Position numbers and translations under genes: made by a program. Source: JALZHR01 sp036389695 (GTDB lineage: Bacteria > Acidobacteriota > Blastocatellia > Pyrinomonadales > Pyrinomonadaceae). Taken from it: 29,872 bases of DNA. The stretch lies in NCBI GenBank assembly GCA_036389695.1, contig DASVWG010000057.1, positions 1 to 29,872 on the forward strand, given 5' to 3'. The notes beneath the pieces are model-generated. The model was not told the DNA's origin. It did no database searches and saw only the letters and a list, made by a program, of their open reading frames with translations. Below, piece after piece: positions 8,396 to 15,959 of this stretch (the stretch's first letter is position 1; each line of letters begins with the position of its first letter).

Positions 8396-8460
8396 AAGCC
8401 CGCGCGTGAGCAAGGGCGCATTTGATTAGCAGTTCTGCGCCCTTGCTCGCGCGCGGGCTT
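8396..8460. repeat. Inverted repeat of the CCCGCGCG hairpin family (copy A)
   Basis: Two 25-nt arms (8396-8420 and 8436-8460) pair at 24 of 25 positions with a 15-nt loop. The core CCCGCGCGTGAGCAAGGGCG is almost the same as the arms at 17867-18016. An AGGCAG at 8386 and CTTCCTT at 8461 recall the outer ends of the other copies. The rest of this 420-bp gap (8461-8723) shows only a promoter candidate. Confidence 0.85.
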
Positions 8461-8665
8461 CTTCCTTAAAAATTTGGCGCGGAACTTTTTCGCGGTTTTT
8501 TTGTCTAATGCTTTGATTGACGGTTTTGGCTGAGAGAACATTTTTCATTTACCATCCGTATCATTTGAGCTTGGCGTTGCCGGAAGCGGCGTAATTTGTA
8601 ATGATATTTATTTTTCGGAGAGCAGATTTTCGCAAATACAGAGAGTCTAACCGTTCTTAAAAATA

Positions 8666-8694
8666 TTGCTTTTTCTTTCAATATAAGTTATTAA
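8666..8694 (+). promoter_or_regulatory. Possible sigma-70 promoter for the HEAT-repeat gene
   Basis: TTGCTT and TATTAA are separated by 17 nt, ending about 30 nt before the start codon. The leader would be short and would include the CGAGGAG ribosome site. The match is moderate. Confidence 0.35.
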
Positions 8695-8723
8695 ATCTCA
8701 GACGCGAGGAGTATTTTTTTTAT

Positions 8724-11700
8724 ATGAAGCGATTTTTATCCGCCGTTGGTTTGTGTGGTTTCTTACTGATTTTCGGATTTTTCGTTTTTTTGCCGACTTC
8801 ACAGGCGGAAAACAATCTTTTGGTCAATCTGCTGAATCTGCCCGCGCCGCCGCCCGCCAATCCTCTGATGAAAAATGCTTTGAAGGCGCGCCCCGAGAGT
8901 TTTTATAACAAAAGCAATCCGCCGAAGGACGATGCGCCGATTGAAGATTTACTCATTTACTGGGCTTACCAAAACCAATTCAGCGCCAAGTACACATACG
9001 CGCCGGAGCCATCCGCAGAAGCCGCCAGAAGACTCCTCGCCGAGATAGAAAAAGACCCCGAACGCCTGCCGGAATTTATCAACGCGCTGCCGAAAAATCA
9101 GGACACAATCGAAACGGTCAAACGACTTTACGACCAGGAGCTCGGCAACCGGAAATACGAAAGAGAGTGGCGCGACCAGGTGAAAAAATGGCTGACCTAC
9201 AATAGCCGTTATTTTAGCGACGAGCTGCTGGAAACCGCCGAAGCGGTGGCTGAGACCGAAGATTACGTGACGAATCAGGACGAATTGCTCGCTTTAGCCA
9301 GAGTCGATTGGGAAAAAGCGCGCCCGATTCTGGAGCGTATGCTGAATAATCGTGAAGCGCCGGTTTCGCAGACGCTGGCGCGCTGGGCTTTTTACGAGCA
9401 CGCCCTGAAAGAAGACAACACGAGCGACATCGAAAAATATCGGAGAGAATTGCAGGCGACCGTGGAAAATCGCGGCGCGGGCGCGGGCAATCGCGATTTG
9501 GCGATGGACGCGCTGGTCGAAGCGGGCGATTTTGAAGGGCGCGACGACTGGTATTTTTCTCTGCTTTCGGACGAGACTCTGTTTGAGCTGCGCGTCGGCG
9601 GGCGCGTTTATACGGGCTTGACGACGCTTTTGAATCATTCGCCTTCGGAAAAATACGTCGCCAAAATGCTCGAACTGGTCAAAAGCGAAAACGCCGCCGT
9701 GCGCAATGCGGCGGTGCGAAACTTAAGCACGCTGCTCAGTCAGAAAAATCCGGAAGTCATCAAGGCTCTGCTGCCGTGGATGGAGAATCCGAAATGGGCA
9801 AAGGAAGTCAACAGCGAAAGACGGACGCTGGTCAGCATGCTGGATTCGGTCGTCATTCCCGAAAGCGTCCCGGGCTTGATTGCGATGATGAACGAAAAGG
9901 AAACGCGCGAGGTCAGCGTTTCGTCGCCTTACGGCAGCAATACCAATACATATTCGTCAAATACTTATTCCGGCGCTGTCCGGCAGGTTGATTATTATCC
10001 TTACAGAAGCGTGGCGATAAGCGGTCTGGCAGCGCAGAAAGACATTCGCGCGGTTCCGGCGCTGCGCCTGCTTTTGCCGCAGGTCGAGGAATACGAGCGG
10101 CGGATGATTATCCGGGCTTTACTTTTCTGCGGCGGTTATTCCGTGCCCGAACAGGTCGAAGCGCTGGAGTTAGTCGCCAAAAATATGGGCACGACGACGC
10201 GCACAGATGATTTGCAGGCGAATACGGCGGTAGTGACAAACGTCGCGACACGGGCTAACACCGCTTACCTCCGTCCGACAGGCAATATATACGTCGCTAA
10301 TGCCGGCGGCGGCGCGGTATACTCCGGCGTCGTGCCGGATATGAAGGACGCGCGCGTAATTTTAGGATTTCAGATAGCGGAAAACACCGAGCCGGGAAAT
10401 GAACTGGTCGCGGCTTTGCTCGACCGCATCGAGCTTCTCGACCGCAAAGAACCGTCGACCGCCAACGCGCTGCGAAAAATTATCCAGAATTGGCGCGGCG
10501 CGGCGGTTAATTCGATGCTGCTCAGGGATTTGAAAAACAACAAGAGTGATATTGACGGCGTCGTCAAGCTTTTGAGCTTGCGCAAAGAGTTAAGGGAAAA
10601 ACAGTTTGACGAAGTTTCCGACATTCGCGGCGGAAGCTCGATTGCGCTCGGCATCGCGGCTTGCCTGACCGAATCGAACAGCGATTACGACGCCATTCTG
10701 GCGGGCGAAAACGCCGAAAGCAAAATCGCGATGCTCGGCTGCGCGCGTTTGATTCGCGCCCCGCTGCCTGTCGGCGTCGTCGCCAAAAATCTGCAAAACC
10801 CGAACAAAATGCTCGCGCTGGCGGCGGAGCGGTATCTGGAAAGCGAGGATTCGCAGGAAGCGAGAATGCAGGTTCTCGCCGTGCATCCGAACGAAGCCAG
10901 AGTTCTGGGCGCGCGAAATTCTTTTTCTTACGGCACGACGACGCTCGTCAACAGTAATTTTCTGCGCGATTTGTTCATCAGCGTCGATGAAGCTTTGACG
11001 GCGCTGCCGTTTTATTATTTCACCGCCGATTTTGAAGATTTGACGGCGAACGAGCGAAAGCTGCAAAAAGAAGTCAGGGAAAACCAGGAGCTTTTGGGCG
11101 TCTATTCCTACGACGACAATTTTATACGGATTTACAAGGACAAAGCCGTTTTCAGTTGGGAAGAAGACGTTTCGCGCTATCGCGAGCGCGTTTTGACGAA
11201 AGAGGAATTCGACGCTTTCAAAGGGTTTCTGGCGTCGGAAAAAGTTGACGAGATTCCGCCGTTTCTGTCCGCCTGCGAGGAATGCGACGCGAAGGAGCTG
11301 GTGATGCTCGGTCGCGGCGGCGGGCGTCGCGTTTTCGTCCGCGCCGACGACGCGCCGAAGTTTTTCGCCGAGCTGGAAAAGATGTTCGACGATATGCGAA
11401 AGCCGCCCGCCAAACTTCACTACTGGCTGGAAAAAAACATCGCGGGCTTGGAGATTTTGTTTGCCGACGAAAACTTGCAGGCGCGTTCAATCTGGAAAAA
11501 CGGCGACGATTTTCGCGTGTTGATTGACAACGAGGCGCGGCGGAAACAAATCGACGAGGAATTGGAGAAACAGGAAGAAACCGAGCAGGAAAGCGAAGAT
11601 TACGATTACGATAAATCGCAGCAGCTAATCATCGAGCGCCGCGCGCAGCGAAAGTATGAAAACTTCGCGTGGTATAGATTCGAAGCGGCAAAGCTTTCCG

Positions 11701-12434
11701 GCGTGATTGCCCAGCCGCCGGGCGTCGAATTCATACGCGCCCGCGACGACTTACCGGCGGGAAACGATACCGACCGGCAATGGAAAGCGCGCGCGGCGAA
11801 TTTTGAAATCCGGGCAAACGAAGAAGGCTTGTATAAAATCAGCGGCGGGCGCGCGACCAGGCTTCGCACCGGATTTTATACAAAACCGCTCGTCACGCCG
11901 AACGGGCGCTGGGCGATTGCTACCAAATACAGCGACGAAGGACCGCCCGCGCTGGTGCGCGTCAATCTGCTGACGGGCAGGGAATTGAAGATAAAAATGG
12001 AGCAGTATCCGACCTTCGAAGCCGTCGCTTTTCTCCCGTCGATAAATAAGGCGCTGGTCTTCGGCGGCACTTATCAGGGCGAAGAAGAATACGAAGACGT
12101 CGATACGAAAGAAGTCAGAAGCGGCGAATATTTTCTGCTCGACGTCGAAACCGGATTGGTGCAGCCGGTCAAAGGCGAGATTCGACCGCTGGCGCAGCAA
12201 ACTTTTCGCGCGCTTCAGCCGACCGGCAAGCCGGACGAATTCTGGGCGGCGATTCCCGACGAGGATAAAAACGAAACGCAAATCGGCGTTTATAACGCGA
12301 AAACGCTCGCGTTCAAATCCCAGATAAAACTGCCGCAAATCGCTTTCGACAGTATGAATATGTGGGTTGACGAGAAAGAGCGGAAAATTTATTTCGTCTA
12401 CGAAGGTCATCTGCTCGCCGCGCCGCTGGGCTAA
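8724..12434 (+). CDS. Large exported HEAT-repeat protein with C-terminal propeller-like domain
   Basis: No named family is recognised. The 1236-residue product starts MKRFLSAVGLCGFLLIFGFF followed by a cleavage region (LPTSQAEN), so it is exported. Residues about 190-490 contain alpha-helical HEAT-like units (SEKYVAKMLELVKSENAAVR, AVPALRLLLPQVEEYERRMI), interrupted near 400-420 by a Ser/Asn/Tyr-rich insert (SNTNTYSSNTYSG). A second helical stretch covers about 550-730. Residues about 940-985 are strongly acidic and Glu/Gln-rich, likely a coiled or disordered linker. The last 200 residues show beta-propeller-like strands (TKPLVTPNGRWAIATKYSDE, EYFLLDVETG). The ATG has AGGAG about 12 nt upstream. 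It stands alone between a terminator with a repeat and the rpsU unit. A scaffold or protein-protein role is suggested by the architecture; nothing indicates enzymatic activity. Confidence 0.85.
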   Translation: MKRFLSAVGLCGFLLIFGFFVFLPTSQAENNLLVNLLNLPAPPPANPLMKNALKARPESFYNKSNPPKDDAPIEDLLIYWAYQNQFSAKYTYAPEPSAEAARRLLAEIEKDPERLPEFINALPKNQDTIETVKRLYDQELGNRKYEREWRDQVKKWLTYNSRYFSDELLETAEAVAETEDYVTNQDELLALARVDWEKARPILERMLNNREAPVSQTLARWAFYEHALKEDNTSDIEKYRRELQATVENRGAGAGNRDLAMDALVEAGDFEGRDDWYFSLLSDETLFELRVGGRVYTGLTTLLNHSPSEKYVAKMLELVKSENAAVRNAAVRNLSTLLSQKNPEVIKALLPWMENPKWAKEVNSERRTLVSMLDSVVIPESVPGLIAMMNEKETREVSVSSPYGSNTNTYSSNTYSGAVRQVDYYPYRSVAISGLAAQKDIRAVPALRLLLPQVEEYERRMIIRALLFCGGYSVPEQVEALELVAKNMGTTTRTDDLQANTAVVTNVATRANTAYLRPTGNIYVANAGGGAVYSGVVPDMKDARVILGFQIAENTEPGNELVAALLDRIELLDRKEPSTANALRKIIQNWRGAAVNSMLLRDLKNNKSDIDGVVKLLSLRKELREKQFDEVSDIRGGSSIALGIAACLTESNSDYDAILAGENAESKIAMLGCARLIRAPLPVGVVAKNLQNPNKMLALAAERYLESEDSQEARMQVLAVHPNEARVLGARNSFSYGTTTLVNSNFLRDLFISVDEALTALPFYYFTADFEDLTANERKLQKEVRENQELLGVYSYDDNFIRIYKDKAVFSWEEDVSRYRERVLTKEEFDAFKGFLASEKVDEIPPFLSACEECDAKELVMLGRGGGRRVFVRADDAPKFFAELEKMFDDMRKPPAKLHYWLEKNIAGLEILFADENLQARSIWKNGDDFRVLIDNEARRKQIDEELEKQEETEQESEDYDYDKSQQLIIERRAQRKYENFAWYRFEAAKLSGVIAQPPGVEFIRARDDLPAGNDTDRQWKARAANFEIRANEEGLYKISGGRATRLRTGFYTKPLVTPNGRWAIATKYSDEGPPALVRVNLLTGRELKIKMEQYPTFEAVAFLPSINKALVFGGTYQGEEEYEDVDTKEVRSGEYFLLDVETGLVQPVKGEIRPLAQQTFRALQPTGKPDEFWAAIPDEDKNETQIGVYNAKTLAFKSQIKLPQIAFDSMNMWVDEKERKIYFVYEGHLLAAPLG

Positions 12435-12435
12435 T

Positions 12436-12570
12436 AAATGCAAAACGCAAAATGCAAAATGCAAAATATTCGGATTTAAGATTCAGGATTCAAGATTGCG
12501 AGCCTGAATTCTGAATCTTGAATTAAATCCGTTCCTGCAATTTTGCACTTTGCATTTTGCGTTTTGCATT
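12436..12570. repeat. Inverted pair of GCAAAAT heptamer arrays with a nested second array
   Basis: The outer left arm is four to five copies of AAAATGC/AAAACGC starting 2 nt after the HEAT gene stop; the outer right arm is their complement (TTTGCAT/TTTGCGT). Between them lies an inner inverted pair of a different heptamer, GATTCAG/GATTCAA, flanked by GGATTTAA and TTAAATCC. The whole unit would fold as one long hairpin. Confidence 0.88.
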
Positions 12571-12580
12571 GCCCCAAAAC

Positions 12581-12609
12581 TTGCCTTTAGGCTGAAAAAA
12601 GTGTTTAAT
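12581..12609 (+). promoter_or_regulatory. Sigma-70-type promoter for rpsU
   Basis: TTGCCT and TTTAAT are spaced by 17 nt. The predicted leader of about 55 nt contains a small GCCGAC/GTCGG hairpin and the TAAGGAG ribosome site. The placement directly after a repeat hairpin marks this as the start of a new transcript. Confidence 0.5.
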
Positions 12610-12672
12610 AATTGTTTCGCCTGATGGCAAAAAGCCGACTGTGTCGGAGATTAAGGAGATGGAAATTTTAAA

Positions 12673-12960
12673 ATGGCTTATGTAACCGTAAACAATAACG
12701 AGTCAATCGAAAGCGCGCTGCGCCGCTTCAAGCGCAAAGTGATGACCGAAGAGATTATTAAAGACTTGAAAAAGCACGCGCATTTCGTTCCGCCGGGACA
12801 AAAGGCGAAGCTCAAATCGGCGATGGCTCGCAAGCGCAACAAAAAGCGCAACCGTATGCGTCCGATGGGCAATAACAACAATAATTTTAATAACCAGAAC
12901 AGCCCGAATCAGAACACCGGCGCCGGCGGTGGCGGTTTCAACCGCGAACCGCGCAGCTAA
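12673..12960 (+). CDS. rpsU: 30S ribosomal protein bS21 with Asn-rich tail
   Basis: bS21 is a small-subunit protein that helps the 30S subunit use mRNA leaders. The first 60 residues are a normal bS21: MAYVTVNNNESIESALRRFK, then a basic RKVMTEEIIKDLKKHAHF and KAKLKSAMARKRNKKRNRM. The protein is 95 residues, longer than the usual 60-70, because of a low-complexity C-terminal tail (GNNNNNFNNQNSPNQNTGAG, then a Gly run). The ATG follows TAAGGAG with the correct spacing. It has its own promoter candidate and is separated from surE by an inverted heptamer array, so it may be expressed apart from surE-pcm. Confidence 0.96.
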   Translation: MAYVTVNNNESIESALRRFKRKVMTEEIIKDLKKHAHFVPPGQKAKLKSAMARKRNKKRNRMRPMGNNNNNFNNQNSPNQNTGAGGGGFNREPRS

Positions 12961-12963
12961 AGG

Positions 12964-13081
12964 AATTTGCGATTTTAGATTTTAGATTTGCGATTGGAAG
13001 CGGAATTTGGCGCTCGCCAAATAAATTTTAAAAAGATAAATTCCAAATCCAATCTAAAATCGCCAATCTAAAATCTAAAAT
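12964..13081. repeat. Inverted pair of AAAATCT heptamer arrays between rpsU and surE
   Basis: The left arm is (GATTTTA)n followed by GATTTGCGATTGG. The right arm is CCAATCTAAAATCGCCAATC continuing in AAAATCT units. The centre contains a short TTTGGCG/CGCCAAA palindrome. The right arm ends 5 nt before the surE start codon and no Shine-Dalgarno is present. Confidence 0.9.
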
Positions 13082-13086
13082 TATTT

Positions 13087-13854
13087 ATGTTTTCGGAAAA
13101 GGTTCGGATTCTGGTGACGAATGATGACGGCATTCATTCGCAAGGGTTAGCCGAACTGGAAAACGCTTTACGCGAAATCGGCGATGTTTACGTTGTCGCG
13201 CCCGAATCGGAAATGTCGGGCGCGTCTCACAGCCTGACTTTATCCCGACCGCTCAGAATCAGACAAATCGACCAGCGACACTGGACGGTTGACGGCACGC
13301 CGACCGATTGCGTGACGCTCGCCTTAAATCGCATTCTGCCGCCGGAAGAGCGACCGCACATCTGCGCTTCGGGCATCAATCACGGTCCGAACCTGGGCGA
13401 CGACGCGACTTATTCGGGAACGGTCGCCGGCGCGATGGAAGCCACGATTTTGGGCGTTCCCGGTCTGGCTTTCAGCCTGACAGTCTCGCGCAATCCCGAT
13501 TTTACCGAGTCCGCGAAAATCGCGCGCCAATTGACCGCCAAAGCCATCGACGAAGGCTTGCCGAAAGGAACTCTGCTGAACATCAACGTCCCGAAGGGCG
13601 TTCCGAAAGGCTTCCGCATTACCAAACAGGGTTTAAAAAACGCGCATCCCGTGATTACCGAACACACCGACCCGCGCGGGAAATTTTATTACTGGATTGG
13701 CGAGCAGCGCAACGGCTTTCACGCCGAAGGCGGCACTGATTTCGAAGCGATTGACGAAGGCTTCGTCTCCGTCACGCCGATGCGCACCGATTTAACGAAT
13801 TACAAAGCCCTCGAATTATTGAAGGATTGGGATACAATGAATTTGCGATTTTAG
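13087..13854 (+). CDS. surE: 5'/3'-nucleotidase SurE
   Basis: SurE is a metal-dependent survival nucleotidase that dephosphorylates nucleoside monophosphates. At 255 residues it has normal length. The acidic metal site is ILVTNDDGIHSQG (D13, D14), followed by APESEMSGASHSLTL with the conserved SGASHS (44-49), GTPTDCV, and the SGINHGPNLGDDATYSGTV loop near 94-112. The partner pcm follows, as in the surE-pcm pair of proteobacteria. The ATG at 13087 has no ribosome binding site and lies right after a heptamer array. At the 3' end, the last codons and stop (TTG CGA TTT TAG) are themselves the first unit of the next heptamer array, so the C-terminal Leu-Arg-Phe is repeat-derived. Confidence 0.96.
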   Translation: MFSEKVRILVTNDDGIHSQGLAELENALREIGDVYVVAPESEMSGASHSLTLSRPLRIRQIDQRHWTVDGTPTDCVTLALNRILPPEERPHICASGINHGPNLGDDATYSGTVAGAMEATILGVPGLAFSLTVSRNPDFTESAKIARQLTAKAIDEGLPKGTLLNINVPKGVPKGFRITKQGLKNAHPVITEHTDPRGKFYYWIGEQRNGFHAEGGTDFEAIDEGFVSVTPMRTDLTNYKALELLKDWDTMNLRF

Positions 13855-14006
13855 ATTTTCGATTTTTGATTGGATGAGGAAATTTTTTATTTTTTCGGAA
13901 TTGCGGCGTTTAGCTTTTAATTCTGCGTTTTCATTCCCAAAATAAAAGGTTTTGCAAAGCAAAATCCCTATCCAATCTAAAATCTAAAATCTAAAATCTA
14001 AAATCC
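13842..14006. repeat. Inverted pair of AAAATCT heptamer arrays between surE and pcm
   Basis: The left arm (TTGCGATTTTAGATTTTCG) begins inside the surE coding end and supplies its TAG stop. The right arm has four to five AATCTAA units and ends immediately before the pcm ATG. The intervening sequence is AT-rich and includes a GGTTTTGC/GCAAAATC mini-palindrome. Confidence 0.9.
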
Positions 14007-14007
14007 A

Positions 14008-14655
14008 ATGATTGACGAATATGAAATTCCGCGCCAGCGAATGATTCAGCGTTTGCGGGAACATTACCGGATTCAGGACGAGCGAATTTTGGAAGTGATG
14101 CGCCGCGTGCCGCGTCATTTTTTTGTTCCCGAAGCCTTGAAGGTGCAGGCTTACGCCGACAACGCGCTGCCGATTGCCGGTAAACAGACGATTTCACAGC
14201 CGTTTATCGTCGCGCGAATGACCGAGCTTCTGGAGCTGGCGCCGCAGTCCAGAGTTCTGGAAATCGGCGCGGGTTCGGGTTATCAAACGGTTATTCTCGC
14301 GCACCTGGCGCGCAATGTTTATGCCATTGAGCGCGTGCCGCAGCTGGCGAGCGAGGCGCAGGCGCGGCTTCAGCAATTGAAAATCCACAACGTCGCGCTG
14401 CGCTGTGCGGACGGAACTTTGGGCTGGGACGTTTACGCGCCGTTCGACGCGATTCTGGTCGCGGCAGGCAGCCCGGAAATTCCCGAACCGCTGCTTCAGC
14501 AATTGAAAACCGGCGGTCGGCTCGTTTTGCCCGTCGGACAAGACCGGCAAACGCAGCGCCTCGTGCGCGTCACGCGCACGCAGCAGGGCTTTCAAACCGA
14601 AGATTTCGGCGCGTGCGCCTTCGTGCCGCTCATCGGCGAACACGGATGGAAGTGA
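14008..14655 (+). CDS. pcm: Protein-L-isoaspartate O-methyltransferase
   Basis: A cytoplasmic repair enzyme that methylates isoaspartyl residues in damaged proteins using S-adenosylmethionine. The 215-residue product has the family N-terminal part (VMRRVPRHFFVPEALKVQAY) and the substrate loop LPIAGKQTISQPFIVARM. SAM motif I is VLEIGAGSGYQTVILA (83-98). Further motifs are VYAIERVPQL, ALRCADGTLGW, FDAILVAAG and GGRLVLPVG. The ATG at 14008 touches the right arm of a heptamer array and lacks a Shine-Dalgarno. Alternative in-frame starts (for example Met at residue 12) would cut family sequence, so the first ATG is kept. It follows surE as in several phyla. Confidence 0.96.
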   Translation: MIDEYEIPRQRMIQRLREHYRIQDERILEVMRRVPRHFFVPEALKVQAYADNALPIAGKQTISQPFIVARMTELLELAPQSRVLEIGAGSGYQTVILAHLARNVYAIERVPQLASEAQARLQQLKIHNVALRCADGTLGWDVYAPFDAILVAAGSPEIPEPLLQQLKTGGRLVLPVGQDRQTQRLVRVTRTQQGFQTEDFGACAFVPLIGEHGWK

Positions 14656-14658
14656 AAT

Positions 14659-14750
14659 AAATGCAAAATGCAAAGCGCAAAATGCAAAATGGAAGGGAAA
14701 AATAATTTTAAATTCTAAATCCTAATATTTTGCATTTTGCATTTTGCATT
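14659..14750. repeat. Inverted pair of GCAAAAT heptamer arrays between pcm and the DedA gene
   Basis: The left arm is AAATGCAAAATGCAAAGCGC plus further units; the right arm is ATTTTGC repeated three times and ending in GCATT. The centre is AT-rich. The array overlaps a possible TTG start (14744) of the DedA gene, which I rejected in favour of the ATG 18 nt downstream. Confidence 0.9.
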
Positions 14751-14761
14751 ATTATAAACCT

Positions 14762-15457
14762 ATGGAATCAATAACAGATTTTCTTTATCAGGTAAAAGAT
14801 TTTTTAAATCCGAAATTTTTAATTGATTATTTGCTGAATCTTTTGGGGATTTACGTTTATTTCGGATTGTTTTTCGTCGTTTTTGCCGAAACCGGTCTGG
14901 CGGTCGGATTTTTTCTGCCGGGCGATTCGCTTTTGGTTGTTTCGGGATTGTTCGCGGCTGCCGGAAAGCTGAATGTTTTGCTTGTTTTGCTGGCGTTTTT
15001 TCTCGGCTCGGTAATTGGCGACAGCACCGGCTACTGGACGGGCAGAACGATGGGCAAACGGCTTTTCAATCGCGAGAAATCGTTTATCTTTAAACCGAGC
15101 CGCGTCGAAAAAGCGAAAAAGTTTTTTGAAAAACACGGCGCGAAAACGATTATTCTGGCGCGCTTTGTCCCGATTGTCCGAACGTTTGCGCCGATGGTCG
15201 TCGGCGCGACCGAGATGCCTTACAGCAGATTTCTGCCGTTCAGCCTGCTCGGCGGTTTTCTGTGGATTTTCAGTATGGTTCTGGCGGGATATTTCTTAGG
15301 CGGCGTGATTGAGCGCGCGCTGAATATCAAGCTCGAAGACCACATCGAAAAAGTCGTCATCGTCGTCGTTTTCCTGTCGCTTCTGCCGCCGATTATCGAA
15401 TTTTTGAAACACCGCTACGGTAAAAAGGAAGCCGAAGCCGAGACTCCGGCGCAATAA
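14762..15457 (+). CDS. DedA-family membrane protein
   Basis: An inner-membrane protein of the DedA superfamily, whose members include undecaprenyl-phosphate and phospholipid translocases; this member's substrate is not shown by sequence. From the ATG at 14762 it has 231 residues. Recognisable family elements are AETGLAVGFFLPGDSLLVVSG, the FLGSVIGDSTGYWTGRTMG segment, and the hallmark FFEKHGAKTIILARFVPIVRT with the conserved Arg pair, followed by MPYSRFL and two more hydrophobic helices. The C-terminus is charged (KHRYGKKEAEAE). No Shine-Dalgarno is seen. It follows surE-pcm on the same strand, separated only by a repeat hairpin. Confidence 0.93.
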   Translation: MESITDFLYQVKDFLNPKFLIDYLLNLLGIYVYFGLFFVVFAETGLAVGFFLPGDSLLVVSGLFAAAGKLNVLLVLLAFFLGSVIGDSTGYWTGRTMGKRLFNREKSFIFKPSRVEKAKKFFEKHGAKTIILARFVPIVRTFAPMVVGATEMPYSRFLPFSLLGGFLWIFSMVLAGYFLGGVIERALNIKLEDHIEKVVIVVVFLSLLPPIIEFLKHRYGKKEAEAETPAQ

Positions 15458-15484
15458 TTCGTTGAAATGAGATTGCCCGCGTGT

Positions 15485-15513
15485 TTGACTTAATCTGCGC
15501 GGTAACCTAAAAT
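15485..15513 (+). promoter_or_regulatory. Promoter of tRNA-Pro
   Basis: TTGACT and TAAAAT are spaced by exactly 17 nt. The predicted start site lies about 10 nt before the mature tRNA. This is the best sigma-70-type promoter in the window. Its -10 box falls in AAAATCTAAAAC, a short piece of the AAAATCT heptamer. Confidence 0.75.
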
Positions 15514-15529
15514 CTAAAACTTGACATAG

Positions 15530-15603
15530 CGGGGCGTGGCTCAGCCTGGTAGAGCGCACGGTTCGGGACCGTGAGGTCGGATGTTCAAATCATCTCGCCC
15601 CGA
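15530..15603 (+). tRNA. tRNA-Pro (anticodon CGG)
   Basis: A 74-nt cloverleaf. The acceptor arms are CGGGGCG and CGCCCCG with discriminator A. The D-arm is GCTC-loop-GAGC. The anticodon stem is CACGG/CCGTG around the loop TTCGGGA, giving anticodon CGG, which reads CCG proline codons. The T-arm is GGATG-TTCAAAT-CATCT. The CCA end is not encoded. A promoter lies upstream and a terminator downstream, so it is a monocistronic tRNA. Confidence 0.97.
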
Positions 15604-15613
15604 CTCAATAAAG

Positions 15614-15659
15614 AAAAGGCTTTTTCGTGAAAACGGGAAAGCCTTTTATTATTTTTATT
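15614..15659 (+). terminator. Rho-independent terminator after tRNA-Pro
   Basis: The stem AAAAGGCTTT/AAAGCCTTTT (15614-15647) is followed by ATTATTTTTATT. It begins 10 nt after the tRNA. Confidence 0.85.
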
Positions 15660-15713
15660 AAGATAGTGTAAAAAAGAGTAGTTTCATAAGTTTGCGGCAT
15701 TGGAAATATAAAA

Positions 15714-15873
15714 TAGCCACGTCGTTTACGGCGTGGTTTGAAAAAACCAAGCGAATATAGGGCGTTTCAACGTCCTTCCGGAATAACGCTGTGGCTAAAG
15801 CCGAAAACAAGGACGTTAAAACGCCCTTTGAATGGTTTCAATCTATGAAACCACGCCGTAAACGACGTGGCTA
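15714..15873. mobile_element. 160-bp palindromic MITE-like element
   Basis: Perfect 26-bp terminal inverted repeats start TAGCCACGTCGTTTACGGCG (15714-15739 and 15848-15873). Inside is a second inverted pair of 19 nt matching at 18 positions (15759-15777 with 15809-15827; AGGGCGTTTCAACGTCCTT). It has no coding capacity, and a target-site duplication is not evident. The size and structure fit a non-autonomous transposable element or a repeat hairpin family. It lies between the tRNA terminator and the kinase promoter; the rest of that gap holds nothing else I can name. Confidence 0.65.
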
Positions 15874-15923
15874 TTAGAAATACAATTTTAGGGAGCCATC
15901 CAAAAAACGTGTGTTGAAATTTC

Positions 15924-15951
15924 TTGTCAAAGCCGTTTTATGCAATATATA
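15924..15951 (+). promoter_or_regulatory. Candidate promoter of the kinase-regulator pair
   Basis: TTGTCA and TATATA are spaced by 16 nt (or TATAAA at 18). The expected start site falls at or within a few bases of the kinase ATG, which would give a leaderless mRNA and explains the lack of a ribosome binding site. Confidence 0.45.
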
Positions 15952-15959
15952 AAGCATTT

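Noticed and set aside
10590..11420. Long minus-strand open frame inside the HEAT gene (and similar ones over other genes)
   Set aside because: Composition is Arg/Phe-rich shadow sequence opposite a real gene, without signals or family motifs.
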